Shown in pieces: positions 8,734 to 15,567 of a stretch of 64,000 nucleotides of DNA. Origin of the DNA: an uncultured Lachnospiraceae bacterium (GTDB taxonomy: Bacteria > Bacillota > Clostridia > Lachnospirales > Lachnospiraceae). The first letter of the stretch is position 1. Every line of letters begins with the position of its first letter. Position numbers and translations under genes: made by a program. The notes beneath the pieces were generated by a model. The model had not been told where the DNA came from. It searched no databases and worked only from the letters and a program-made list of their open reading frames with translations. The stretch covers positions 20,109 to 84,108 of the forward strand of contig CANQDA010000013.1 in NCBI GenBank assembly GCA_947591155.1, written 5' to 3'.

Positions 8734-9869
8734 ATATTGACGGAAAATATTATAACACGCTGGATATCCGAGGTTTCACGCAGATGATGAAGGATCCTTC
8801 TTTTTGCTACAAGTTTTACTGGCTGGAGGCGATCGTGAATCTGATATCCGCGGATGTTACAGACACGACGTTTGGCGAGATCATCAACGAAATGATCGCG
8901 AACGCGTGGTATTCCGTTGTGGAATTTCATGTGCATTTGAGCGGTATCAAGAGCGATGGATCCGTGAGTGACGGACTGGAGAGGGCTGTCTGCAAGCTGC
9001 ATGATTTGAGTGACTTATCCAGCAATGCGTCAAAGGTTGAGATCAAGAATGCGATTGCCAAATATGACGACAAGATAAGGAGCGAAAAAGTTCAGCTGAC
9101 TTATATGGTGCCTTACAGGGCGTTGGCAGGATTTTTCAGTGGAGTAGCCGAAACGCCGAACTGGGGAAGTACCCGGCGTATGGTCGAATATATCAAACAT
9201 ATCGACAAGAACCATGTGTTGCTGCCGTATACGTTGGGTGAGAGCAGTAATCTGCGCAAGGAAGTTCATTTCAGCCGCGCATGGATCGAGATGATACAGG
9301 ATAATACGGTGTCGATTCTCGGTTGGATTCAGTATGAGAAGATCAAGTGGCTGCAGACGAACAATCCGGAGGTGCCGGGATTGGTCTATAAGCTGGCGCC
9401 GCTGGATGAGAAGATGCGGAAGCTTGGCAACGTCCGTAAGCTGTGGGAGGGCGTGTTGGAACTGCAGCCGGTCAGGGATGTTTTTAATGACGATGAAATC
9501 CAGAAGGGTCAATACGATGTGGACCATTTCATTCCGTGGTCGTTTGTCATGAACGATGAATTGTGGAATCTGATGCCGATGGATTCCTCTCTGAACTCGG
9601 TGAAGAGTAATCGCCTTCCCAGATGGGAGCCATTTTTTGCGAGATTTGCCACAAATCAATATATGCTCTATGGGCTGATTCATGAAAAGGAAGGGATTCG
9701 CCTCCTGTACGACAAATGTTATAAGGATAACCTGCACTCGATCTGGGCGAATCAGGAGTTATACCGGGTAGGGAACAGCAGGGAAGAATTTGTAAATATT
9801 CTGGAAAAGAATATGCGGCCGGTCTATGATTCTGCAAGAAGGCAGGGGTATGAGATATGGAATCGGTAA
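8694..9869 (+). CDS. HNH endonuclease domain protein
   Basis: A 391-residue protein whose C-terminal third carries an HNH-type signature: DVDHFIPW at about residues 275-282, then NLMPMDSSLNSVKSNRLP with the conserved Asn and Lys. The long N-terminal region has no motif I know and may bind DNA or a partner. ATG 8694 is chosen because AGGAG lies seven bases upstream; the frame is open further back into the methyltransferase gene but without a ribosome site. The 40-base overlap ties it to the methyltransferase. Moderately low GC and neighbours suggest an accessory module such as defence; the substrate is unknown. Confidence 0.82.
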   Translation: MAEFNPPKSGYDLNIDGKYYNTLDIRGFTQMMKDPSFCYKFYWLEAIVNLISADVTDTTFGEIINEMIANAWYSVVEFHVHLSGIKSDGSVSDGLERAVCKLHDLSDLSSNASKVEIKNAIAKYDDKIRSEKVQLTYMVPYRALAGFFSGVAETPNWGSTRRMVEYIKHIDKNHVLLPYTLGESSNLRKEVHFSRAWIEMIQDNTVSILGWIQYEKIKWLQTNNPEVPGLVYKLAPLDEKMRKLGNVRKLWEGVLELQPVRDVFNDDEIQKGQYDVDHFIPWSFVMNDELWNLMPMDSSLNSVKSNRLPRWEPFFARFATNQYMLYGLIHEKEGIRLLYDKCYKDNLHSIWANQELYRVGNSREEFVNILEKNMRPVYDSARRQGYEIWNR

Positions 9870-9940
9870 GAGTATTTACCACAGTTTGGAGTGGCATACA
9901 TGAGGAAGTTATCGGAACAATTCCTAAGGAGGAATTTTGA
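9857..9940 (+). CDS. 27-residue putative small protein, coupled to the next gene
   Basis: ATG 9857 lies 9 bases after an AGGGG site and inside the end of the HNH gene. The frame encodes MESVRVFTTVWSGIHEEVIG plus seven residues and its TGA overlaps the next ATG as TGATG. The overlap geometry is what one sees with coupled genes or translated leaders. It contains its neighbour's AAGGAGG ribosome site. It may instead be the remnant of a longer gene. No family is recognised. Confidence 0.4.
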   Translation: MESVRVFTTVWSGIHEEVIGTIPKEEF

Positions 9941-10179
9941 TGGAAAAGAGGAAATTTGAAGCGATTTTGATGCTTCTTGTGCCACAGGTTTTGAGCCTGA
10001 TTACGGAAAATGGAGATATAGATGAGATTTCAGCTCATAAAGTATTTTATGAGTCCAGACTGTATACGTTACTGGAGCAGGAAGATACGAAACTTTGGCA
10101 TCTCAGCCCGCTTATGTTATATCCGATGTTTGAGGAAGAAAGGCAAACGGGGAATATTACTTTTCCGGAGGAGGCGTAA
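9940..10179 (+). CDS. Small hypothetical protein of a DUF3791-type cluster
   Basis: A 79-residue acidic, helical protein with the sequence pattern EDTKLWHLSPLMLYPMFEEE near its C-terminus and no membrane segment. ATG 9940 has a perfect AAGGAGG seven bases upstream. Two bases separate its stop from the DUF3791-like gene. From memory, proteins of this type commonly sit ahead of DUF3791 genes in Lachnospiraceae, in clusters that also include a DUF3990 protein; I cannot confirm that by search. A role as part of an antitoxin module is a guess from context. Confidence 0.7.
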   Translation: MEKRKFEAILMLLVPQVLSLITENGDIDEISAHKVFYESRLYTLLEQEDTKLWHLSPLMLYPMFEEERQTGNITFPEEA

Positions 10180-10181
10180 TT

Positions 10182-10397
10182 ATGAGTCAAGCGGGGAAGT
10201 TTTTGTCCTATTGTACGGAACGTTATAAAGCTGCAAAAGGACTGACGGGCAAACAGGTAGCGGAATTATTCAGCCGCTATCTGGTATGGGAGTATGTTTA
10301 TTCTTGTTTTGAGGCGCTTCATACCACTGGCGAAAACTATATTATTGCGGATATTGATATGTACATTGATGCAAGGAAATCAGATTCTATTGTATGA
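10182..10397 (+). CDS. DUF3791-family small protein
   Basis: A 71-residue protein matching the DUF3791 pattern as I remember it: an N-terminal helix with YCxExYKxAK, the segment LTGKQVAELFSRY, and a C-terminal YIIADIDMYI. The family is small, helical and of unknown function, and is often linked with DUF3990 proteins in putative toxin-antitoxin pairs. ATG 10182 follows GGAGGAGG with suitable spacing. It is co-oriented with and nearly touches the preceding small gene. No DUF3990 partner is visible downstream; instead a flavodoxin-like gene follows after 46 bases. Confidence 0.75.
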   Translation: MSQAGKFLSYCTERYKAAKGLTGKQVAELFSRYLVWEYVYSCFEALHTTGENYIIADIDMYIDARKSDSIV

Positions 10398-10443
10398 TGA
10401 ATCGATGTGTATTCGGATCGTGAAAGAACAGGGGAGGAATGAC

Positions 10444-11082
10444 ATGAGCAAGAAGATCATCGCGGTCAATGCGGGACCGCGGACAGGCTGGAACACGGAC
10501 ACTCTGATCACGGAGGCTTCGAGAGGAGCGGAAGCAGAAGGGGCGGAGGTCGTGAGATTTGACTTGTTTCGTCTGGAGAAATACACGGGGTGCATCTCCT
10601 GCTTCGGCTGCAAAAAGGAGAAATTCAAAGGGCACTGCGTTTGCCGGGACGGGCTGACTCCGGTGCTGGACGCGATCCGGGAAGCTGACGGGCTGATCAT
10701 CGGATCGCCGAATTATCTGGGTGAGCTGACGGCGTCGTTTCGCGCCCTTTACGAGCGTCTGATATTCCAGAACCTGACTTACAATCTGGAATCGCCCTGC
10801 TGCAATGATCGCCGGATTCCTGTTTTGCTCATCATGACCAGCAATGCTCCCGATACAGCTTATACAGGGCTTTTGCAGAATTACCAGCAGACATTGGATC
10901 GGTATATAGGACCGACAGACCTGCTTATCAGTGGGAATACGCTTCAGCTGAAGGATTACAGTAAGACAGACTGGAAATGGTCGATGTTTGACCCGGAAGC
11001 AAAACGGAAACGTCACGAGGAAGTTTTCCCGCAGGAGTGCGAGAAAGCGTTCGAGCAGGGCAAGACGCTTGCAAAATCTTGA
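10444..11082 (+). CDS. Flavodoxin-fold NAD(P)H-dependent (iron-sulfur) flavoprotein
   Basis: This 212-residue protein has the flavodoxin-like N-terminus KKIIAVNAGPRTGWNTDTL, where the loop binds the FMN phosphate, then a cysteine cluster CISCFGCKKEKFKGHC at about residues 45-60, and the second FMN loop IIGSPNYLGELTASFRA. This is the pattern of the NADPH-dependent FMN reductase/iron-sulfur flavoprotein family, which carries out two-electron reductions of quinones or nitro compounds. ATG 10444 has GGGGAGG upstream; the frame is open back to 10294 without support. A 33-base tandem repeat begins inside its last codons. It converges with the aldo/keto reductase gene. Confidence 0.88.
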   Translation: MSKKIIAVNAGPRTGWNTDTLITEASRGAEAEGAEVVRFDLFRLEKYTGCISCFGCKKEKFKGHCVCRDGLTPVLDAIREADGLIIGSPNYLGELTASFRALYERLIFQNLTYNLESPCCNDRRIPVLLIMTSNAPDTAYTGLLQNYQQTLDRYIGPTDLLISGNTLQLKDYSKTDWKWSMFDPEAKRKRHEEVFPQECEKAFEQGKTLAKS

Positions 11083-11197
11083 AGAAATGCACGAAACGGG
11101 CCTAAAAAGTTTTGAAGAAATGCGTAAAACAGGCCTAAAAAGTTTTGAAGAAATGCGTAAAGCAGGCCTGAAAATTTTTGAAGAATTACACAAAACC
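11078..11197 (+). repeat. 33-bp tandem repeat, three full copies and a partial fourth
   Basis: Units start at 11078, 11111, 11144 and 11177, each 33 bases, built around TTTGAAGAAATGCGTAAAAC. The first unit overlaps the flavoprotein stop codon. Because 33 is a multiple of three, another frame reads FEEMRKTGLKS repeats, but no independent gene with a ribosome site supports it. The fourth unit degrades into the following terminator stem. Confidence 0.9.
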
Positions 11198-11247
11198 GCC
11201 TCTGCGATTCTGCTTTTTATACAGGAACAGCAAAGGCGGTGTTTTGT
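11195..11247 (+). terminator. Terminator between convergent flavoprotein and aldo/keto reductase genes
   Basis: ACCGCCT (11195-11201) pairs with AGGCGGT (11234-11240), with inner GC pairs, and GTTTTGTTT follows. It lies after the 33-bp repeat and could serve the flavoprotein transcript. Confidence 0.65.
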
Positions 11248-11367
11248 TTATCGATACAGTATGATCCCCGGACTGCTTGTCGGCAAGCAATGATTCATAG
11301 TCCTGCCTATCGACCGAGAATAATTTACGGGCTAATTCAGCTCGCACTAATCGCAGGAAGAACTGTT

Positions 11368-12507
11368 TTAGCCGCGGCCCAACCTTTCGGCAAAGCGGTG
11401 CAGCGTGTCCGGGATCTGGAGCGTCTGCGGACAGACTTTTTCGCAGCTGTGGCAGGCGACGCAGCATTCCGGCTGTCTGTCCGCGTCTATGGAGGAAAGC
11501 CCCATGGGTGCGATGAAATCTCCGGAACCGGCCACGACGGCCTCGTTGTAGAGCTTCAGCAGGAACGGGATATCCAGCTTCTGCGGGCAGTGGCTCACGC
11601 AGTAGTGGCAGCCCGTGCAGGGGACGGTGGTGCGGGCGATCATGTCGTCTGCCACGCCGAGGATCAGCTCCATTTCTTTATCGCTCAGCGGCTTCTTCTC
11701 CGCGAAGGTCGCGATGTTGTCCTGCATCTGCTGCATGTTCGACATGCCGGACAGGATCATCGTCACGCCCGGGATTGTCTGCAGGAAGCGGAACGCCCAT
11801 GCCGGGATCTTTTCGTCCGGCCTTGCCTCTTTCAGACGGGCTTCAAACTCTTCGGCAAGAGTGGCGAGCTGGCCGCCGCGCACCGGCTCCATCACCCAGA
11901 TCGGAATGTTCAAACTGTTCAGAAGCTCGACTTTTCCCTTCGCGTTCTGGAATTTGTAATCGAAATAGTTCAGCTCGATCTGGCAGAACTCCATGCTCTC
12001 ACCGTAAGCGTCCAGGAACTTCTTCATGCAGTCGAGGTCGCCGTGCGCGGAAAAGCCGAGATGACGGATGCGCCCGTTTTTCTTCTGCTCCAGCAGATAA
12101 TCGTAGATCCCGTATTTCGGATCCAGATAGGCGTCCACGTTCATCTCGCAGACATTGTGGAACAGATAGAAATCAAAATGGTCCACCTGACATTTCTGAA
12201 GCTGCTCCTCAAAAATCTCTTTCACCTTCGGCATGTTGCTGAGGTCGTATCCCGGAAACTTCGTCGCGAGATAAAAGCTGTCGCGCGGGTACTTTTTCAG
12301 AGCCGCGCCGACGACCCGTTCCGATTCTCCGTTGTGGTAACCGTAGGCTGTATCGTAGTAATTTACGCCGGCCTTCATGGCGCAGTCGATCATCTCCTCA
12401 GCGGCCTTCACGTCGATCTTCGCATCGTCGCCGTCCACCACCGGCAGTCTCATATTTCCCATGCCGAGTGCGGACAATTTTATTCCCTGAAATTCATTGT
12501 AAAGCAT
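11368..12507 (-). CDS. Aldo/keto reductase with C-terminal 2x[4Fe-4S] ferredoxin domain
   Basis: A 379-residue oxidoreductase. The aldo/keto reductase barrel has the catalytic tetrad in place: Asp52 and Tyr57 (YDTAYGY), Lys83 (LATKFP) and His117 (LFHNV). The C-terminal part carries two ferredoxin cysteine motifs, CTGCHYCVSHCP and CVACHSCEKVCP, at about residues 299-310 and 350-362. This architecture belongs to anaerobe reductases that pair NAD(P)H and Fe-S electron transfer; the substrate is unknown. GGGAGG precedes the start. It is a single gene with its own promoter. Confidence 0.93.
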   Translation of the reverse strand: MLYNEFQGIKLSALGMGNMRLPVVDGDDAKIDVKAAEEMIDCAMKAGVNYYDTAYGYHNGESERVVGAALKKYPRDSFYLATKFPGYDLSNMPKVKEIFEEQLQKCQVDHFDFYLFHNVCEMNVDAYLDPKYGIYDYLLEQKKNGRIRHLGFSAHGDLDCMKKFLDAYGESMEFCQIELNYFDYKFQNAKGKVELLNSLNIPIWVMEPVRGGQLATLAEEFEARLKEARPDEKIPAWAFRFLQTIPGVTMILSGMSNMQQMQDNIATFAEKKPLSDKEMELILGVADDMIARTTVPCTGCHYCVSHCPQKLDIPFLLKLYNEAVVAGSGDFIAPMGLSSIDADRQPECCVACHSCEKVCPQTLQIPDTLHRFAERLGRG

Positions 12508-12564
12508 ACTACACCTCCCGAGTAAATTTGTTCTGCCCGCAGCGCGGACAGGTTTGATATTTTT

Positions 12565-12593
12565 ATCATAACATCAGAATGGATTGGATGCAA
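12565..12593 (-). promoter_or_regulatory. Promoter of the aldo/keto reductase gene
   Basis: On the minus strand TTGCAT (12593-12588), a 17-base spacer and TATGAT (12570-12565) form a promoter with an extended -10 (TGTTATGAT). It lies 58 bases before the start codon. Confidence 0.75.
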
Positions 12594-12721
12594 GCGGAAG
12601 TGAGTTTTTGTATGGAACAGAGTGGGTTTTTGTGTGGAGCAAAGTTTTTTGTACAGAACGGAGCAAGCTTTTTTTCATGGGACGGTTTGTTTCTGCAAGG
12701 GACATACATGGAAGCAAAAAA

Positions 12722-12750
12722 TTGACATTGCGTATCATGCGCGCTATAAC
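12722..12750 (+). promoter_or_regulatory. Promoter of the metallo-hydrolase gene
   Basis: TTGACA (12722-12727), 17 bases, then TATAAC (12745-12750). It stands 96 bases before the metallo-beta-lactamase-fold gene. The 12594-12721 segment has repeated TTTTTTGTACAGA-like and GTTTTTGTGTGGA-like words but no gene. Confidence 0.82.
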
Positions 12751-12845
12751 ATAATCAGTACAAAAGAAGGAAAACTTCTGTGCGGAAAGCTGAGAAGAGG
12801 ACCGCATGAGACATCATGGAAAAAACCGGAAAGGAGAAAATGAAT

Positions 12846-13475
12846 ATGAAGATCACATGGATCGGACATTCCTGCTTTAAGATTGAATCGAAAGGGTACA
12901 CGGTGATCCTGGATCCCTATGAGGACGGATCTGTGGAGGGCCTGGAGCCGGTGAGAGAGGAGGCGGATCTGGTTCTGTGCAGCCACGAGCACGGGGATCA
13001 CAACGGGCGTTCCTGCGTTACCCTGCGCAAGGGCGTTGACTCCCCATTCACAATTGAAAAGATCGAGACCTATCACGACGATAAAAAGGGAGCCATGCGC
13101 GGCCCCAATACCATCCACATTCTGGACGACGGGGAGTGCCGGGTGGCCCACTTCGGGGATCTGGGCTGCGCGCTTGCGCCGGAGCAGGCGGAAAAATTGC
13201 GGAATCTGGACGTCGCTCTGATCCCGGTGGGCGGGTTCTTTACGATCGACGCAGGGCAGGCGCGAAAGCTGGCGGAGGAGCTCCGGCCGGGAATCGTCGT
13301 GCCTATGCATTTCAGAAGCGGCAGCTTCGGCTTTGACGTGCTGGATACGGTGGAAGCGTACACTGCGCTCTGTCCGCAGGTGCAGACGGTTTCCGGCAGC
13401 GTGTTGGAGATCACGGGAGGCCAGAAGACGGAAGATCGGACCGTGGTGCTGACGCCGCAAAACGCCGGGAATTGA
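12846..13475 (+). CDS. Metal-dependent hydrolase, metallo-beta-lactamase fold (UPF0173/UlaG-like)
   Basis: A 209-residue protein with the metallo-beta-lactamase-fold start KITWIGHSCF and the metal motif HEHGDH (His47, His49, Asp51, His52). A further histidine-aspartate pair, HFGDLG, and a late PMHF histidine would complete a two-metal site. This compact type resembles UPF0173 and UlaG-like hydrolases that act on phosphorylated sugars or lactones; the substrate here is unknown. ATG 12846 is preferred because AAGGAG lies nine bases upstream; ATG 12840 is only three bases from it. It has its own promoter and no operon partner. Confidence 0.88.
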   Translation: MKITWIGHSCFKIESKGYTVILDPYEDGSVEGLEPVREEADLVLCSHEHGDHNGRSCVTLRKGVDSPFTIEKIETYHDDKKGAMRGPNTIHILDDGECRVAHFGDLGCALAPEQAEKLRNLDVALIPVGGFFTIDAGQARKLAEELRPGIVVPMHFRSGSFGFDVLDTVEAYTALCPQVQTVSGSVLEITGGQKTEDRTVVLTPQNAGN

Positions 13476-13634
13476 GTGCAAGGTTTTAAATGCCGGAATC
13501 TGAACGAAACGTTTTAAAGGCTGATTTGAATTTGGGCGGAACGTTTGAAAGGAATATGCAATTGAATTGTTGTGAACGATCCGAGACCTGTGAAGAACCT
13601 GAAATCATAAATAAGTTGTTTGATTTCTCCTGAC

Positions 13635-13677
13635 TGTACAGACTTTTGTACAGCTATCTGAGGTAAACTGGTACTAT
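13635..13677 (+). promoter_or_regulatory. Putative promoter with TGTACAG repeats
   Basis: TGTACAG occurs at 13635 and again at 13647, twelve bases apart; each contains the palindrome TGTACA. Downstream, TGGTACTAT (13669-13677) matches an extended -10. The repeats occupy the -35 region, so an operator for an unknown regulator is plausible. It precedes the two small coupled genes. The 13476-13634 stretch has no gene I can support. Confidence 0.5.
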
Positions 13678-13719
13678 CAAAAACAGCAGACCATCAAATA
13701 GCGAAAGGAGAACCAAGAT

Positions 13720-13836
13720 ATGAAGGGCTATTTAACGGGAAACGGTTACATGGGTTATGTGGAAGGCAGATACATTCTGTTTGCCAGCGAGGCCGAATAT
13801 TATGACTATCTGGAGAACGGGAAGGAGGAAGACTGA
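13720..13836 (+). CDS. 38-residue conserved small protein
   Basis: ATG 13720 is nine bases after AAAGGAG. The frame encodes a 38-residue protein beginning MKGYLTGNGYMGYVEGRYIL, rich in tyrosine and glycine, ending in acidic residues. Its TGA overlaps the next ATG (TGATG), so the pair is translationally coupled. I believe close relatives with the MKGYLTGNGYMGYV start exist in other Lachnospiraceae, but this is from memory. No function is known. Confidence 0.75.
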   Translation: MKGYLTGNGYMGYVEGRYILFASEAEYYDYLENGKEED

Positions 13837-14111
13837 TGTTTGCGTTTGACAAATTGTTTGATTTTAATCATGATGATCATTTGGATGCGCTTGAACGGGC
13901 AGTTCAGTTTCAGGGCATGGACGAGTGGGATCGTGAGGCTTCCTCCGGAAGTTATGGGGGTTCAGGGCTGATCGGTTATAGAGACAACGACGATGCGGAT
14001 GTGTTTGCAGATGCCGGGCTGGATTATGACGAACTGGAATTCATGGATCCGGCTGAGAGGAGAGGCGTGCTGGAGGAGGCAGGGCTGGATCCGGACGAGT
14101 TCGACTTCTGA
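13836..14111 (+). CDS. Small highly acidic protein
   Basis: A 91-residue protein with a high share of Asp and Glu and a glycine/serine-rich middle (SSGSYGGSGLIGYRDNDD). The C-terminal motif ELEFMDPAERRGVLEEAGLD is the best conserved-looking part. No signal peptide or membrane segment is present. It is coupled by a TGATG overlap to the 38-residue gene and has a GGGAAGGAGGAAG ribosome site inside that gene. A hairpin with a T-rich tail follows. I do not recognise a family with a known role. Confidence 0.8.
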   Translation: MFAFDKLFDFNHDDHLDALERAVQFQGMDEWDREASSGSYGGSGLIGYRDNDDADVFADAGLDYDELEFMDPAERRGVLEEAGLDPDEFDF

Positions 14112-14125
14112 GACATACAAAACAA

Positions 14126-14175
14126 GGCGGATCTGTCGGTCAAAAACTGATTGCCGGATCCGCCATATTATTTTA
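14126..14175 (+). terminator. Terminator after the small acidic protein gene
   Basis: GGCGGATC (14126-14133) pairs with GATCCGCC (14157-14164). ATATTATTTTAT follows. The loop is long, so it may fold as a branched hairpin. Confidence 0.65.
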
Positions 14176-14176
14176 T

Positions 14177-14316
14177 AATGTGACTTGCAAGAAGTTCGCT
14201 TGCTTGCAAGGGCGAACTACGCAAGTCAGCGACAGAACGGAATGTTCTGGAGCAGAATGTGACTTGCAAGAAGTTCGCTTGCTTGCAAGGGAGAACTACG
14301 CGAGTCGGCGACAGAA
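14177..14316 (+). repeat. 61-bp direct repeat pair, each copy a long imperfect hairpin
   Basis: Copies at 14177-14237 and 14256-14316 differ at only three positions that I see. Within copy 1, GACTTGC pairs with GCAAGTC and AGTTCGC with GCGAACT, giving a bipartite stem. Copy 2 has a mismatch and a G-T pair at the same places. They lie in the leader of the WYL regulator gene, whose frame is open through both copies but whose own ribosome site is at the end of copy 2. Confidence 0.9.
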
Positions 14317-14329
14317 AGGACGAATCACC

Positions 14330-15313
14330 ATGGCTGCACTGGATCAGAAGCTCCGAACGCTCTACCTCATGGACATTATGCTGGAGCGCACGGACGACAC
14401 ACATATGCTGAATGCCTCGCAGCTCTGCGAGATTCTCGAGCAGGAATATTCCATTAGCACGGACCGCAGGACGATCTACGCGGAGATGGAGATCCTGTCC
14501 AGATATGGATTGGACGTGCAGCAGAAGAAAGGGAAAAATCCGGGCTATTATATCGGCGCGCGGGAGTTTGAGCTGCCGGAGCTAAAGCTTCTGGTGGACG
14601 CGGTGCAGTCGTCGAAATTCATCACAGAGAGCAAGTCACGGGAGCTGATCAAAAAGCTGGAGAAGCTCTGCTGCAGGACGGACGCGGCGATCCTGTCGAA
14701 GCAGGTCTTCATCGTGAACCGCCTGAAGGCCGAGAACGAGACCATCTATTACAACGTGGACTACGTGCACAACGCGATCTACGAGAACCGGGAGATCTCG
14801 TTTCAATACGCGGAGTGGACGATGCAGAAGAAATTCCATCTGCGAAAGGACGGAGCCCGGTATATCGTCAGCCCGTGGGCGCTCACCTGGGACGATGAGA
14901 ATTACTATTTGGTGGCTTACGACGATGCGGTCGGGCAGATCCGGCATTACCGCGTAGACAAGATGCAGCGCACACAGATACTGGAGACAGAGCGCAAGGG
15001 AGAGGCGACCTTCCGAAATTTCGACCTCGCGGAGTTTGCGAAGAAAACCTTCGGCATGTACGGCGGGCACGATGAGACGGTGACGCTCGTGTGTGAGAAA
15101 CATTTGGCGGGGATCATGATCGACCGTTTCGGCCACGACGTCTGGCTTGTCCCGATGGACGGGGAGCATTTCCGCATCCGGGTGCTCGTGTCGGTGAGCC
15201 CGCAGTTCTTCGGTTGGCTGACCGGGATCGGATCTGGCGCGTGGATCGAGGGGCCGGGGAACGTTCGCGAAGAGTACCGGAAATATCTGCTGGAAGTGCT
15301 CGGAAATTATTAG
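14330..15313 (+). CDS. WYL-domain transcriptional regulator
   Basis: A 327-residue protein with an N-terminal winged HTH (about residues 5-65, STDRRTIYAEMEILSRYG) and a WYL domain in the middle (about 130-210, including YIVSPWALTWDDENYYLVAY and RHYRVDKM), followed by a WCX-type C-terminal extension. WYL proteins bind ligands or nucleic acid and control stress, defence and metabolic genes. ATG 14330 has AAAGGA ten bases upstream; upstream codons run through the 61-bp repeats and are unlikely to be used. It stands alone; the next operon has its own promoter. Confidence 0.9.
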   Translation: MAALDQKLRTLYLMDIMLERTDDTHMLNASQLCEILEQEYSISTDRRTIYAEMEILSRYGLDVQQKKGKNPGYYIGAREFELPELKLLVDAVQSSKFITESKSRELIKKLEKLCCRTDAAILSKQVFIVNRLKAENETIYYNVDYVHNAIYENREISFQYAEWTMQKKFHLRKDGARYIVSPWALTWDDENYYLVAYDDAVGQIRHYRVDKMQRTQILETERKGEATFRNFDLAEFAKKTFGMYGGHDETVTLVCEKHLAGIMIDRFGHDVWLVPMDGEHFRIRVLVSVSPQFFGWLTGIGSGAWIEGPGNVREEYRKYLLEVLGNY

Positions 15314-15350
15314 ATCGGGGAAAATACAGAGTACGCGATGCAAAAAAGAA

Positions 15351-15379
15351 TTGTATTCTTCACGATTCTATGTTATATT
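15351..15379 (+). promoter_or_regulatory. Promoter of amino-acid ABC operon 1
   Basis: TTGTAT (15351-15356), 17 bases, then TATATT (15374-15379) with an extended -10 TG at 15371. Transcription would start near 15386, only a few bases before a strong terminator hairpin. Confidence 0.75.
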
Positions 15380-15389
15380 TAGGAGCGCA

Positions 15390-15433
15390 AGGGACAAAGA
15401 AGCCCCAACTCAAGGGATGCTTTGTCCCTTTTT
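15390..15433 (+). terminator. Promoter-proximal terminator hairpin, candidate attenuator
   Basis: GGGACAAAG (15391-15399) pairs with CTTTGTCCC (15420-15428), followed by TTTTT. Inside, CCCC and GGG can also pair. Because a promoter ends at 15379, this would stop most transcripts at about 48 bases unless regulated. It could also serve the WYL gene 77 bases upstream. Confidence 0.8.
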
Positions 15434-15567
15434 CGTACAGCTGAAGATGCAGGACAGGATATTTCCCGAAACCACGTGGGAGCGGTGAGAGTGTGTGAGA
15501 CATTCCTGGATCAATGGATCTGGCGGTATGAAACAAGAGAATAATAAAGAAAATGGAGGAGAAGATT

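Noticed and set aside
11078..11197. CRISPR array
   Set aside because: Units are directly joined without spacers and have an exact 33-base period, so it is a tandem repeat. The repeats at 40326, 42658 and 45148 were rejected for the same reason.
10988..11293. Repeat-coding frame as a separate gene
   Set aside because: It overlaps the flavoprotein gene out of frame, has no ribosome site, and runs through a terminator.
11239..12525. A 428-codon plus-strand frame over the aldo/keto reductase gene
   Set aside because: It lacks motifs and a ribosome site; the minus-strand frame has a catalytic tetrad, two ferredoxin motifs and a promoter.
14180..14329. N-terminal extension of the WYL regulator through the 61-bp repeats
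   Set aside because: The extension only translates the repeat; the HTH begins after ATG 14330, which has its own ribosome site.
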